Notes: generated by a model not told the origin, from the sequence alone. 64,000 nt of DNA from Kribbella sp. VKM Ac-2568 (GCF_004345365.1 NZ_SLVF01000004.1:434001-498000), one strand, 5' to 3'. Counted from the stretch's first letter, positions 9,032 through 17,374 are shown. Numbers and translations are program-made.

Positions 9032-9712
9032 ATGTTGATCGCAGAGGATCTCTTGTTGCTCCTGTACGACGACGAGAGCGGGAAGCCCATCACCGGGTCG
9101 CCTGGGCTGGATTACGGGCTGGCCGGGGCCGCGCTGATCGAGTTGACGCTGCTCGGCAAGGTGGACATCGCCGGTGCGGGGGAGGCGACCAAGCAGGGTC
9201 GGCTGAAGGTGCTCGACACCTCGCCGACCGGGGACCCGCTGCTCGACGGACGGCTGGCCCTGCTCGCGGACAAGGCCGGGCAGAAGCCGAAGAACCTGAT
9301 GGGCAAACTGTCGAAGAAGCTGCGCGACGAGTTGCTCGCGCGGTTGGCCGAGCGTGGTGTCCTCGAGGCGGACAAGGGCAGGGTGCTCGGGTTGTTCCCG
9401 GTGACGCGCTGGCCGGCCAAGGACGCGCAGCACGAGGCGCAGGTCCGTGCGGCGCTGGAGAACGTGCTGAAGCTCGGCACTCAGCCCGACGAGCGCACAG
9501 CCTCGCTGGTCGCACTGCTCAACGCGCTGAACGTAGTACCGAAGGTGGTCACGGATGCCGTCGACAAGAGGGCGCTGAAGCGCCGGGCCAAGGAGATCTC
9601 CGAGTCCGACTGGGCAGCCGAAGCGGTCCGCAGGGCGGTCCAGGAGATGCAGGCCGCGGTCACCGCCGCCATCGTCGCCAGCTCGACTGCAGCCACCGCG
9701 GGCGGCTCATGA
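9032..9712 (+). CDS. GPP34 (GOLPH3/Vps74-like) family protein
   Basis: 226 residues. The N-terminus MLIAEDLLLLLYDDESGKP, then the LDYGLAGAALIELTLLGKV segment, are the standard opening of bacterial GOLPH3-like proteins. The helical repeat core LLARLAERGVLE and LGLFPVTRWP follows. Eukaryotic GOLPH3 binds phosphatidylinositol-4-phosphate. The role of the many actinobacterial paralogues is unknown, although a membrane-associated scaffold function is often supposed. The C-terminal Ala-rich tail is lineage-specific. There is no Shine-Dalgarno; the -10 sits 6 nt upstream (leaderless). Confidence 0.85.
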   Translation: MLIAEDLLLLLYDDESGKPITGSPGLDYGLAGAALIELTLLGKVDIAGAGEATKQGRLKVLDTSPTGDPLLDGRLALLADKAGQKPKNLMGKLSKKLRDELLARLAERGVLEADKGRVLGLFPVTRWPAKDAQHEAQVRAALENVLKLGTQPDERTASLVALLNALNVVPKVVTDAVDKRALKRRAKEISESDWAAEAVRRAVQEMQAAVTAAIVASSTAATAGGS

Positions 9713-9744
9713 CCTGGGGACCCATCGACGGGTCCCCCAGGTCA
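9710..9744. terminator. Bidirectional hairpin between convergent genes
   Basis: A 14/15-nt inverted repeat (9710-9723 with 9730-9744, one bulged base, 6-nt loop) starts in the stop codon of the GPP34 gene and ends just before the stop of the lipoprotein gene. There is no T-run, typical of GC-rich actinobacterial terminators. Confidence 0.65.
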
Positions 9745-9749
9745 CAGCG

Positions 9750-10319
9750 TCATTCCGCCTGGCAGTTCGCCTTGCAGAGCTTGTCCATCAGGGTCAGGTG
9801 GGCGCCCGGCTCGTCGGTGTCCACCTCGACGGACAACTCGACCTGCCAGTCACCGGCCGCCGTCTGGCCGGTCGTCTTGCCTTCCTGCTGCTTCATCCAC
9901 TCGGTGATCGGCCTGCGCGGGTTGATGTGCGCGTACTCCAGCACGGCCGGCAGTGCGGTGGAGATGTTGGCCGTCGCGGCCGCTGCCGGGCCGGTGGAGT
10001 GCAGCGAGACGACCGGAGGCCGCTCATGGTCCCCAGTGAGTACCCAGACCGCCACCGGCCCCTGGGTGCAAATGGCGTAGACGCCGTCGTTGGCGCACTG
10101 GTAACCCGCGCCGGCCATCGCCTTGACGACGTTCGCGGCGGTGAGGTCCGCGAGCAGTTCTTCTGTCGGCTGGTCGGTCGGTTGACCTGACGAGCTCGTG
10201 GCCGCGGGGCTGCCTCCAGCCGGGGCCGGCGTCTCGCCGGACTTGTCGTCGGAGCTGGAACAGGCCGTGGAGCCGACAAGCAGGGCAGTGCTCACCAGTG
10301 CTACGGCGACGCGGTTCAG
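9750..10319 (-). CDS. Predicted lipoprotein, function unknown
   Basis: The first ordinary start is GTG 10295, but that gives a signal peptide without any basic residue. Reading from CTG 10319 gives [19 protein letters not shown], a textbook lipoprotein signal with Arg, hydrophobic core and lipobox STAC. No ATG, GTG or TTG exists further upstream in frame. The CTG overlaps the deoD stop (CTGA), which suggests coupling. After the lipidated Cys comes a Ser/Gly/Pro-rich linker, then about 120 residues with four cysteines (YQC, AIC, KLC, ANC) that may form disulfides. No family recognised. The start codon is an inference. Confidence 0.65.
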   Translation of the reverse strand: MNRVAVALVSTALLVGSTACSSSDDKSGETPAPAGGSPAATSSSGQPTDQPTEELLADLTAANVVKAMAGAGYQCANDGVYAICTQGPVAVWVLTGDHERPPVVSLHSTGPAAAATANISTALPAVLEYAHINPRRPITEWMKQQEGKTTGQTAAGDWQVELSVEVDTDEPGAHLTLMDKLCKANCQAE

Positions 10320-11029
10320 ACCGGTACCTCGATCGCCGCGTCCAGGGCGATCGTGATCATCTCCGAGAAGGTGGTCTGCCGCTCCTCGGCGGTCGTCTCC
10401 TCCTTGGTGATCAGGTGGTCCGACACGGTCATGATGCCGAGCGCGCGGCGGCCGAACTTCGCAGCCAGCGTGTAGAGCGCCGACGCCTCCATCTCGATCC
10501 CCAGCACGCCGTACTCCGCTGTCCGCGCCACCAGGTCCGGGCGGTCGTTGTAGAACAGGTCGCCGGAGAACACCTGGCCGACGTGCACGTTCAGCCCGGC
10601 GGCCTCCGCGTTGTCCACAGCCGCGCGGAGCAACTGGTAGTCCGCGGTGGGCGCATAGTCGATGCCGTGGAAGCGCAGCCGGTTCATCTGCGAGTCCGTG
10701 CTCGCCGACATCGCCACGATCACGTCGCGGAGCTTCACCTTCTCGGTCAGCGCCCCGCAGGTCCCCACCCGGATCAGCGTCTGTACGTCGTACTCAGCGA
10801 ACAGTTCGTTCGCGTAGATCGAGGCCGACGGCTGACCCATGCCGGAGCCCTGCACGGAGACCCGCTCACCCTTGTAGGTGCCGGTGAACCCGTACATGTT
10901 CCGGACCTCGTTGTAGAGGCTCACGTCGGTCAGGTACGTCTCGGCGATCCACTTGGCCCTCAGCGGATCCCCGGGGAACAGCACGCGCGGCGCGATCTGC
11001 CCCTTCTCGGCGGCGATGTGAATACTCAT
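10316..11029 (-). CDS. deoD: Purine-nucleoside phosphorylase, DeoD type
   Basis: 237 residues, the hexameric DeoD length. Signatures: [14 protein letters not shown] (phosphate-site loop GDPxR), [45 protein letters not shown] (ribose-binding Met-Glu) and VSDHL with the catalytic Asp. It cleaves purine (deoxy)nucleosides with phosphate to free base and (deoxy)ribose-1-phosphate for salvage. Cytosolic. The downstream lipoprotein gene appears to begin inside its stop codon. Divergent from nudC. Confidence 0.95.
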   Translation of the reverse strand: MSIHIAAEKGQIAPRVLFPGDPLRAKWIAETYLTDVSLYNEVRNMYGFTGTYKGERVSVQGSGMGQPSASIYANELFAEYDVQTLIRVGTCGALTEKVKLRDVIVAMSASTDSQMNRLRFHGIDYAPTADYQLLRAAVDNAEAAGLNVHVGQVFSGDLFYNDRPDLVARTAEYGVLGIEMEASALYTLAAKFGRRALGIMTVSDHLITKEETTAEERQTTFSEMITIALDAAIEVPV

Positions 11030-11097
11030 GGACGGGATGCTCTCACGAGGGGTGGGCCGGGCGCGGGACGCCGGTGCGGGCGTGCGGCCGATCGAGA

Positions 11098-11103
11098 TAC
11101 GTT
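11098..11103 (+). promoter_or_regulatory. -10 element of a leaderless promoter (nudC)
   Basis: TACGTT followed by exactly 6 nt and GTG 11110, the same layout as at 9020. This supports the GTG start. Confidence 0.55.
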
Positions 11104-11109
11104 GAGGAC

Positions 11110-12033
11110 GTGGCCTACTCCATCACCCCAGGTTCCCTTTCACTGTCCCGTTCTGTTCTCGACCGAGCCGCCGACCGACGGCGGGACGAGGAGTGGCTGG
11201 AGAAGGCGTGGGCCGCTCCGGACACGCAGGTCGCGCTCGTGGCCGGCGACAAGCTCGGGGTGGAGCCCGACCGCACGTCCCTGCGGCTGGTGTCGCCCTC
11301 TGCCGCGCCTGACGGCCTGCGCATCTTCCTGGGGATCGACCACGAAGCCGGAGCCGGCCAGACCGCCGACGGGCGGGCCGTGTTCGCAGTACTGCTCGAT
11401 GAGGAGCCGGACGAGTCGTACGCCGGGCTGCGGGAGATCGGTGGCGTCCTGAACGACAGGGAGGCCGGGATCGCGGTCAACGTGGTCGGCCTGGCCAACT
11501 GGCATCGCGTGCACACCCACTGCGCCAACTGCGGCGCCCACAGCGAGGTGATCGACGCGGGCCACGTACGGCGCTGCCCGGTGTGCGGGACCAGCCACTT
11601 CCCCCGGAGCGACCCGGCGATCATCGTGCTCGTCACCGACGACCAGGACCGCGCACTGCTCGGCCGGAACGAGGCCTGGCCGGAAGGGCGCTACTCGACC
11701 CTCGCGGGCTTCGTGGAGCCGGGGGAGTCACTGGAGGCCGCAGTACGCCGGGAAGTGTTCGAGGAGACGGGTGTCGTGATCGGCGACGACATCCAGTACG
11801 CCGGCAGCCAGCCGTGGCCGCTGCCTTCCAGCCTGATGCTCGGCTTCTACGCCACCGCCACCGGCTACGACATCACCGTCGACCAGGACGAGATCGTCGA
11901 CGCCCGCTGGTTCAGCCGAGACGACCTCCGAGCCCTCATCGAGTCCGGCTCCATGGCCCTCCCCGGCAACATCTCGATCTCCCGCCGCCTGATCGAAGGT
12001 TGGTACGGCCAAGAACTGACCAGTAGCTGGTAG
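11110..12033 (+). CDS. nudC: NAD(+)/NADH diphosphatase NudC
   Basis: 307 residues from GTG 11110; an upstream ATG at 11074 adds residues without family character. Zinc ribbon C138-x2-C141 and C156-x2-C159 (CANC, CPVC). Nudix box beginning [12 protein letters not shown] at about 200, with REVFEETGV. NudC-specific [11 protein letters not shown] at about 233. It hydrolyses NAD(H) to NMN(H) and AMP and in some bacteria removes NAD caps from RNA. In mycobacteria it also degrades isoniazid-NAD adducts. It lies near mrx1 and uvrD2, as in M. tuberculosis. Confidence 0.95.
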   Translation: MAYSITPGSLSLSRSVLDRAADRRRDEEWLEKAWAAPDTQVALVAGDKLGVEPDRTSLRLVSPSAAPDGLRIFLGIDHEAGAGQTADGRAVFAVLLDEEPDESYAGLREIGGVLNDREAGIAVNVVGLANWHRVHTHCANCGAHSEVIDAGHVRRCPVCGTSHFPRSDPAIIVLVTDDQDRALLGRNEAWPEGRYSTLAGFVEPGESLEAAVRREVFEETGVVIGDDIQYAGSQPWPLPSSLMLGFYATATGYDITVDQDEIVDARWFSRDDLRALIESGSMALPGNISISRRLIEGWYGQELTSSW

Positions 12034-12047
12034 TCCCAGAACAGCAG

Positions 12048-12084
12048 GACGCGGCGCCGGCCCTGAGGGGCGCGGCGCCGCGTC
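12048..12084. terminator. Hairpin between nudC and mrx1
   Basis: A perfect 12-bp stem GACGCGGCGCCG (12048-12059) with its complement at 12073-12084 lies between two convergent genes. Probably a bidirectional terminator. Confidence 0.7.
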
Positions 12085-12099
12085 TCGTAGTACTGGGTG

Positions 12100-12339
12100 T
12101 CAGGCGGCCAGCTTCTCGGCGACCTGGGCGAGCGACGGGTTCGTCATCGCGGTGCCGTCGGGGAAGACGATGGTCGGGACGGTCTGGTTGCCGTTGTTGA
12201 CCTTCTCGACGATCTTCGCCGCGTCCGGGACCTGCTCGATGTCGACCTCGGCGAACTCGATCCCGGCACGCTTCAACTGCCCCTTCAACCGGTGGCAGTA
12301 ACCGCACCAAGGTGTCGAGTACATCGTGAATGCCGCCAT
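12100..12339 (-). CDS. mrx1: Mycoredoxin-1-like glutaredoxin
   Basis: 79 residues. Active site W-C12-G-Y-C15, TVPTIVFPDG (cis-Pro loop) and a short C-terminal helix. It belongs to the actinobacterial mycoredoxin family, which reduces mycothiol mixed disulfides on proteins. Its place next to uvrD2 and nudC is the conserved position. Divergent from uvrD2 with about 110 bp between. Confidence 0.9.
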   Translation of the reverse strand: MAAFTMYSTPWCGYCHRLKGQLKRAGIEFAEVDIEQVPDAAKIVEKVNNGNQTVPTIVFPDGTAMTNPSLAQVAEKLAA

Positions 12340-12451
12340 CGTGGCTCGCTCCGTCTCTGCTCAGGGGCGGGCGCTCGGAAACTGTCCGGCGACCCGTCTA
12401 GGGTGGCTCTACCTTGTACTGGAACCTCGTCGGTCGGAGTGCTGTTCCCGC

Positions 12452-14578
12452 ATGTCTCAGTCCGTGAGCGACATCACACAGGCCGTTTCCGGCCGGTCCG
12501 CCGACGCACTGCTCGAGGCACTCGACCCCGAGCAGCGAGCAGTCGCGACCGCGCTGCACGGCCCGGTCGTCGTGATGGCCGGCGCGGGCACCGGCAAGAC
12601 CCGCGCCATCACCCACCGGATCGCGTACGGCGTGCGCACCGGCACGTACGACCCGGCCCGGGTGCTCGCGGTGACCTTCACCCAGCGGGCGGCCGGGGAG
12701 ATGCGCGGCCGCCTCGCCCAGCTCGGCGCGAACGGGGTCCAGGCCCGGACCTTCCACTCCGCGGCGCTGCGCCAGGCCAAGTGGTTCTGGCCGAAGGTGT
12801 TCGGCGGTGAGCTGCCGCCGATCATCGACCGGAAGTTCCCGCTGCTGACCGAGGCGGCGTCGCGCTGCCGGGTGCGGGTGGACACGCCCGCGCTGCGCGA
12901 CCTGGCCGGCGAGGTCGAGTGGGCGAAGGTGAGCAACGTCCGCCCCGACGACTACGCGCGCGTCGCCCCGCAGTCCGCCCGGGCGCTGGCAGCCTTCGAC
13001 CCGGCCACGATCGCCCGCGTCTTCGCGGCGTACGAGGACGTGAAGCTGGAGCGCGGCCGGATCGACCTGGAGGACGTGCTGCTCTGCGCTGTCGCCCTGC
13101 TCGCCGAGGACGAGCGGGTCGCGGCCGAGATCCGGCGGCAGTACCGGACCTTCGTGGTGGACGAGTACCAGGACGTCAGCCCGCTGCAGCAGAGCCTGCT
13201 CGACCTGTGGCTCGGCGGCCGCGAGGACGTCTGCGTGGTCGGCGACCCGGCCCAGACCATCTACTCGTGGGCCGGCGCCGACCCGGAGAACCTGGTCCGC
13301 TTCGCCCAGCGCCACCCGACGGCGGCGGTGATCAAGCTGGTCCGCGACTACCGCTCGACCCCGCAGATCGTCGACGTCGCCAACAAGGTCCTCGACGCCG
13401 CGGGCTCGTCCGGGCTGCCGGGCCGCGTCACCCTGCGCTCCCAGCGGGAGGCGGGGCCGGCCCCGGTCTACCGCGAGTACTCCGACGAGGTGGCCGAGGC
13501 CGACGCCGTCGCCCGCGCGATCGCCCGCCTCCGCGACTCCGGTACCGCGCTGCGCGACATCGCCGTGCTGTTCCGCACCAACGCGCAGTCCGAGAACTTC
13601 GAGCAGGCTCTGGCCGAGCGGAAGATCCCGGCCATGCTGAAGGGCGCCGAGCGGTTCTTCGAGCGTGCGGAGATCCGGCAGGCCGCAGTACTGCTCCGGG
13701 GGCAGGCCAAGGCGGGCGACACCGAGGGCGTCGACCTGCTCGACACGATCAAGGGGATCCTGGCCGGCGCCGGGTGGACAGAGGACCCGCCGGCCGGCAC
13801 CGGAGCGGTCCGGGACCGGTGGGAGTCGCTCAGCGCGCTCGTCACGATGGCGTCCGACTTCGCCGCGGCCAACCCGGAGGCGGGGATCGTCGCCCTGATG
13901 GCCGAGCTCGACCGGCGCGCCTCGATCCAGCACGCCCCACTGGCCGAGGGCGTCACGCTGGCCACGCTGCACGCGGCGAAGGGCCTGGAGTGGGGCTGCG
14001 TGTTCATCGTCGGCGCCCACGAGGGCACCCTGCCGATCAGCTACGCCCAGACGCCCGCGCAGGTGGAGGAGGAGCGACGGCTGTTCTACGTCGGGGTGAC
14101 CCGGGCGAAGGACCAGCTCTCGATCAGCTGGTCGACCTCGCGCTCGCCAGGCGGCCGGGGTACCAGGGGGCCGACGCGCTTCCTGGACCCGATCGGCGTC
14201 CGTACCTCGCGGACCAGCGAGTGGGAGCCCTCGTCGCGGACGCGCGGAGCCGGGCGGGCGGAGCGCTCGGACAAGCCGATCCCGAAGTGCCGGGTCTGCG
14301 GTCGCGGCCTGACCGAGCCGGCCGCCCGCAAGCTCGGCCGCTGCGAGGACTGCCCGTCCTCGATGGACCAGGATCTGTACGACGCGCTGTTCGCCTGGCG
14401 GGCCGAGCGGGCCGCTGAGGAGTCGTTGCCGGCATTCGTCATCTTCACCGATGCAACGCTCACCGCGATCGCCGAGACGCGCCCGGCCGACGAGCGCGAA
14501 CTGCTCCGGATCCCCGGCATCGGCCGCATCAAGGTCAGCAAGTACGGCGAGCCCGTGATCACCATCTGCACCCGCTGA
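12452..14578 (+). CDS. uvrD2: UvrD2-type DNA helicase with tetracysteine motif and HRDC domain
   Basis: 708 residues from ATG 12452. The frame is open upstream, but the Walker A position (AGAGTGKT, 43-50) fits this start. Superfamily 1A helicase: DEYQD at 237-241, GDPAQTIYSWAGA, and TLHAAKGLEWGCVF. Zinc-like tetracysteine C613-x2-C616 and C631-x2-C634, then an HRDC domain at about 641-708. This combination (cysteine motif plus HRDC) defines actinobacterial UvrD2, a 3'-5' helicase essential in M. tuberculosis. A TAGGGT -10-like element lies about 50 bp upstream. Confidence 0.95.
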   Translation: MSQSVSDITQAVSGRSADALLEALDPEQRAVATALHGPVVVMAGAGTGKTRAITHRIAYGVRTGTYDPARVLAVTFTQRAAGEMRGRLAQLGANGVQARTFHSAALRQAKWFWPKVFGGELPPIIDRKFPLLTEAASRCRVRVDTPALRDLAGEVEWAKVSNVRPDDYARVAPQSARALAAFDPATIARVFAAYEDVKLERGRIDLEDVLLCAVALLAEDERVAAEIRRQYRTFVVDEYQDVSPLQQSLLDLWLGGREDVCVVGDPAQTIYSWAGADPENLVRFAQRHPTAAVIKLVRDYRSTPQIVDVANKVLDAAGSSGLPGRVTLRSQREAGPAPVYREYSDEVAEADAVARAIARLRDSGTALRDIAVLFRTNAQSENFEQALAERKIPAMLKGAERFFERAEIRQAAVLLRGQAKAGDTEGVDLLDTIKGILAGAGWTEDPPAGTGAVRDRWESLSALVTMASDFAAANPEAGIVALMAELDRRASIQHAPLAEGVTLATLHAAKGLEWGCVFIVGAHEGTLPISYAQTPAQVEEERRLFYVGVTRAKDQLSISWSTSRSPGGRGTRGPTRFLDPIGVRTSRTSEWEPSSRTRGAGRAERSDKPIPKCRVCGRGLTEPAARKLGRCEDCPSSMDQDLYDALFAWRAERAAEESLPAFVIFTDATLTAIAETRPADERELLRIPGIGRIKVSKYGEPVITICTR

Positions 14579-14623
14579 CCCTGCTTCCGGAGTGGTCGTA
14601 TCGCTTGCAGGGGCTCGGGCTGG

Positions 14624-14674
14624 GCGTGAACCGAACGGACGCATGAACCGAACGGCCGCATGAACCGAACGACC
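14624..14674. repeat. 17-bp tandem repeat, three units
   Basis: Three head-to-tail units of GC(A/G)TGAACCGAACG(G/A)(A/C)C downstream of uvrD2. The rest of 14579-14900 has no credible gene. Confidence 0.7.
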
Positions 14675-14915
14675 GCGTGAGGCGTACTGCCGATAAAACC
14701 GTTGCAGGGTTGGCGGAGCGAGAGGCACACTCGAAGGACAGGATTCTGCTGGTGGCAGACACCGGGTCCTTGCCAGGGACAATCAGTTGACCTAGGCAAC
14801 GATCTCGGAGGGTGCCGGAAGCGCGTCGGAGCGTGCTGAACAGCCTGGTTTGGCAGCAAGTTCCGCCCACCCGGCGGCAACTTCCGGCCAACTTCAGAAT
14901 CTTGCGATAAATAGT

Positions 14916-14945
14916 TTGCAGGCCTCGACGAGGTCGGCGTACTGT
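14916..14945 (+). promoter_or_regulatory. Candidate whiB7 promoter with AT-rich activator box
   Basis: TTGCAG (14916-14921), 18-nt spacer, TACTGT (14940-14945). Directly upstream is an AT-rich block, GATAAATAGT (14906-14915). WhiB7 is known to contact AT-rich DNA just upstream of the -35 through its AT-hook, so this fits autoregulation. Inferred from position and composition. Confidence 0.5.
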
Positions 14946-15036
14946 TCTTTCTGCGGCTGAAGGCTGGCCGAAAACTTCAAACCACAGCGATGAGCTAGCT
15001 GCTCACTTCGCCACAACGAGAGGAGGTGCCTTGGAC

Positions 15037-15231
15037 ATGATCACGAACATCACGAAGAAGCCGTTTGGCGTCAGCGCGCTGCCGTGCGCCCCGATCCAGG
15101 GTGCCTCGCCGCGTCTGCACGGCGCGACCGTTGTGCTCATGGCTGTCAGCTCTGCCCAGTTCCGGGGCGCAGCTGTCGGCGATGCGAAGTACGGCGGTCA
15201 GGGTTCTCGAGCATGGAGTCCACCGGTCTGA
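15037..15231 (+). CDS. whiB7 leader peptide (uORF)
   Basis: A 64-codon reading frame from ATG 15037, or from TTG 15031, which sits closer to the AGGAGG at 15021-15026. It ends at TGA 15229-15231. It lies wholly in the whiB7 leader, its stop codon falls inside a stem (15223-15246), and an intrinsic terminator follows 24 nt later. No protein family is evident. The role is probably regulatory: stalled or slowed translation would alter leader folding. Confidence 0.6.
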   Translation: MITNITKKPFGVSALPCAPIQGASPRLHGATVVLMAVSSAQFRGAAVGDAKYGGQGSRAWSPPV

Positions 15232-15294
15232 CTCAAAGTCAGCCGGCACCTCCAAGGCCGCGGAACCCGAAAAGGGTCCCGCGGCCCTTTTGTT
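15223..15294 (+). promoter_or_regulatory. whiB7 transcription attenuator
   Basis: Two successive structures. First, a 10-bp stem (15223-15233 with 15237-15246, one bulge, CAA loop) contains the uORF stop codon. Second, an intrinsic terminator: GGCCGCGGAACCC at 15256-15268, GAAAA loop, complementary arm 15274-15286 with one mismatch, then CTTTTGTTT. This is the layout described for whiB7 leaders in mycobacteria and streptomycetes, where ribosome inhibition favours read-through. Confidence 0.75.
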
Positions 15295-15378
15295 TGTCCG
15301 ACACAGTTTTGCCGGTCACCAACCGGGTGGCCGGCGCCGCGACAACAGAGCAAGACAGTCACTCAGGAGGTGACCGGA

Positions 15379-15666
15379 ATGAGCGTTAGCTTCCTCGATG
15401 CATTCACCGAGGTGGCAACTGCGCAGGACCTGCCCTGTCGGTCCTACGCACCGGAACTCTTCTTCGCCGAATCGCCGGCGGACGTCGAGTATGCCAAGTC
15501 TCTTTGCACCACCTGCCCGCTGAAGGCCGAGTGCCTGGCCGGAGCGCTAGAGCGTTCCGAGCCGTGGGGAGTGTGGGGAGGCGAACTGTTCGTCCAGGGT
15601 GTTGTGGTTCCGCGCAAGCGGCCCCGAGGGCGTCCACGTAAGTGCGACACCGTGACCGCAGCCTGA
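15379..15666 (+). CDS. whiB7: WhiB7 iron-sulfur transcription factor
   Basis: 95 residues from ATG 15379, with AGGAGG at 15365-15370. Four cluster cysteines C20, C43, C46 and C52 (CTTCPLKAEC), the GVWGGE turn at 64-69, and a C-terminal AT-hook RGRPRK at 83-88, which separates WhiB7 from other Wbl proteins. It partners with the housekeeping sigma factor to switch on intrinsic antibiotic-resistance genes when ribosomes are inhibited. A long leader with a uORF and attenuator precedes it. Two efflux genes and an ABC1 kinase follow within 10 kb; whether they belong to its regulon is untested. Confidence 0.95.
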   Translation: MSVSFLDAFTEVATAQDLPCRSYAPELFFAESPADVEYAKSLCTTCPLKAECLAGALERSEPWGVWGGELFVQGVVVPRKRPRGRPRKCDTVTAA

Positions 15667-15740
15667 ACTGATCCGACGAACCGAATCCCGAATCGAGACT
15701 ACAAACCATGACGACCCAGACTTCACCCAGGAGAGTTGAA

Positions 15741-15926
15741 ATGCATTTACTTCAAGAAGATCTCGCCCGTGCTCATTGTCGTTCTAAATTGAAGGACGCA
15801 GAGCAGAACCGGCGCTTCCACCTCGCGGCCAAGATGGCCCGGGCGCAGAAGCACGCCGAGCGGGCCACGGCACGTGCGGAGAGGGCCAGCGCAAAAGCGC
15901 GCCTCACCCTCGCGCGCCTGGTCTGA
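15741..15926 (+). CDS. Small basic coiled-coil-like protein
   Basis: 61 residues from ATG 15741, chosen because CAGGAGAG precedes it by 6 nt; ATG 15708 is possible. The start MHLLQEDLARAHCRSKL followed by an Ala/Arg-rich helix (KHAERATARAERASAKAR) resembles small highly basic proteins common in actinobacteria, whose role is unknown. It may follow whiB7 in the same transcript. A strong hairpin lies 20 bp after the stop. Confidence 0.6.
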   Translation: MHLLQEDLARAHCRSKLKDAEQNRRFHLAAKMARAQKHAERATARAERASAKARLTLARLV

Positions 15927-15945
15927 TCCACCCGGCTCTCAGCCA

Positions 15946-15971
15946 CCGGCCGGACCGCACGGTCCGGCCGG
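15946..15971. terminator. Hairpin after the small basic gene
   Basis: A perfect 12-bp inverted repeat CCGGCCGGACCG with a 2-nt loop, 20 bp after the stop codon. No T-run. Confidence 0.6.
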
Positions 15972-16143
15972 CTTGAGCCAGAAACACCAGCTGCCGCGGT
16001 AGGAGCCGATCTCCAGACGCCGCAAGCAGCTACAACTCCGCGACCGAGCACCACGGGACCTAACCCTCCCGCTCGGCCGCGGCCCAGCCCGACCATGGAG
16101 TGCGGATCAGGGGACCGCACAACCTGGCCGAAGCTGCCCCCGG

Positions 16144-16170
16144 GGGGCGGCATCCACCGGATGCCGCCCC
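16144..16170. repeat. Perfect 12-bp hairpin
   Basis: GGGGCGGCATCC, loop ACC, then its exact complement. It runs directly into the tandem array. Confidence 0.7.
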
Positions 16171-16247
16171 TCGGCACGCTCCGCCCCTCGGCACGGTCCG
16201 CCCTCGGCACGGTCCGCCCCTCGGCACGGTCCGCGCCTCGGCACGGT
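16164..16247. repeat. Tandem array, five units of about 17 bp
   Basis: Units of CCGCCCCTCGGCACGGT. The third unit lacks one C, the first ends in GCT and the last has GCG. There are no spacers, so this is not a CRISPR array. Confidence 0.85.
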
Positions 16248-16523
16248 CCGGCCCCGACTGGCGCCGCCCGCGCTCGCCAACCCTGCCCGCGGCATCCGGC
16301 GCTGGGCCACCAACCTGCTCAGCCCCGATCCGGTCCGGCGTGAGCCGCGATCACCCCGCCATCCGGGGGCTTGGCGGGGTGATCCGCCATCGCCCAAGCC
16401 GGGGGTTCCGCCAACGCCGAAGCCTCGGCGGTAGGCCGGTAGCCCGGACGGGTCGTGCCTTGGCGTGGGGTGCGGGTGGTTCGCGGTCTCCGCTGCGTGA
16501 TGGTGCTAGTCGTGCTGGTGTGC

Positions 16524-16575
16524 GTCAAGAGCGCTCCGCGTCCCTTCGGGATCGAAACAAGTTTCGACTCTTGAC
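16524..16575. ncRNA. Branched inverted-repeat element, possible structured RNA or REP-type element
   Basis: Outer arms GTCAAGAG (16524-16531) and CTCTTGAC (16568-16575) are perfect complements. Nested inside are two perfect hairpins, TCCC-TTC-GGGA (16541-16551) and CGAAAC-AA-GTTTCG (16553-16566). Together they can fold as a three-way junction. No tRNA features. Strand and transcription unknown. Confidence 0.35.
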
Positions 16576-16647
16576 CCACCCCATCCCGACCAGGGAAGGA
16601 CGCAGCTACGCGGATCCCGCGGGGAGGTCTGAGCCGGGTCCGGTGGA

Positions 16648-16807
16648 GTTTCAAGGGCCGGCGTGTACCGAGCGACAGGCAGTACCGCTCCGATCCCCGA
16701 GGCGCCGGGCGCGGGCGGTCCGCCGGGGTTTCAAGGGCCGGCGTGTGCCGAGCGACAGGCAGTACCGCTCCGATCCCCGAGGCGCCGGGCGCGGGCGGTC
16801 CGCCGGG
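16648..16807. repeat. 80-bp tandem duplication
   Basis: Copies at 16648-16727 and 16728-16807 differ at one visible position (GTGTACCG versus GTGTGCCG). The near-identity suggests a recent duplication or active homogenisation. Confidence 0.9.
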
Positions 16808-17374
16808 GTGGTCCGTTCGGCGACGACTATCTGTCCTTCGGTACGCAACACGGTCCCCGTGGGGGTGGGTTTCGCCGGGGTGAGTGCTGATCGCGCCGAG
16901 CTCCGGGGCGCTCGGGCTTGGGGCTGGCAGGTTGTTCGCCGGCTGGCCCTCTGCACGCCGCCAGCCGCCGAATACCCCGCCATCAGGCGGCCGATCGCCC
17001 CGAGACGGTGGGGGCGCTGGCGGGTTATTGGCCGGATGGCGGCTTGTGCAAGGCGGCAGCGGCCGTAAACCAACACCCCGTACTGCGGGGCGCAGTGCCG
17101 GCGGCTGCTCGACCGGTACGTCGATCAGCGTCGGCTCCTCGTCCGGGCTCGGCACCCGTCATCGGGTGGCCGATCGGCGGACCCGGAGCAGATGGTGCGC
17201 GGTCGTGGGGGACCGGGGGACAGGTTCTGGGGCGTGAGGTGCCGGTGGACGTTGCGGTTGCGGGGACCTAGGACACCTTGTGGGGGCCAGGGACATGCTG
17301 TTGCGTGTCCGAGGTCGCGGCTTGGTGTCCGAGGTCCCGCTTCGGGCACCAGGTGAGCGTCCGGGCGGCTGGGA

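Larger units (their letters stand above)
15972..17374. other. Repeat-rich region without a credible gene
   Basis: About 1.4 kb. Reading frames here are long only because of GC content and are made of the repeats themselves. It holds a 12-bp hairpin (16144-16170), a 17-bp tandem array (16164-16247), a branched inverted-repeat structure (16524-16575) and an 80-bp direct repeat (16648-16807). See the separate entries. Confidence 0.7.

Noticed and set aside
12398..14782. 794-codon minus-strand frame over uvrD2
   Set aside because: Shadow of the helicase gene; Arg/Gly/Ala-rich with no domain.
15031..15036. TTG 15031 as the only uORF start
   Set aside because: Possible (spacing to AGGAGG is 4 nt), but ATG 15037 is in the same frame and also usable; left open.
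16164..16247. CRISPR-like array
   Set aside because: Units are directly adjacent with no spacers and no cas genes.
16319..17155. 278-codon minus frame and a 322-codon plus frame in the repeat region
   Set aside because: Built from the repeats, Pro/Arg-rich, no ribosome site and no family; treated as non-coding.
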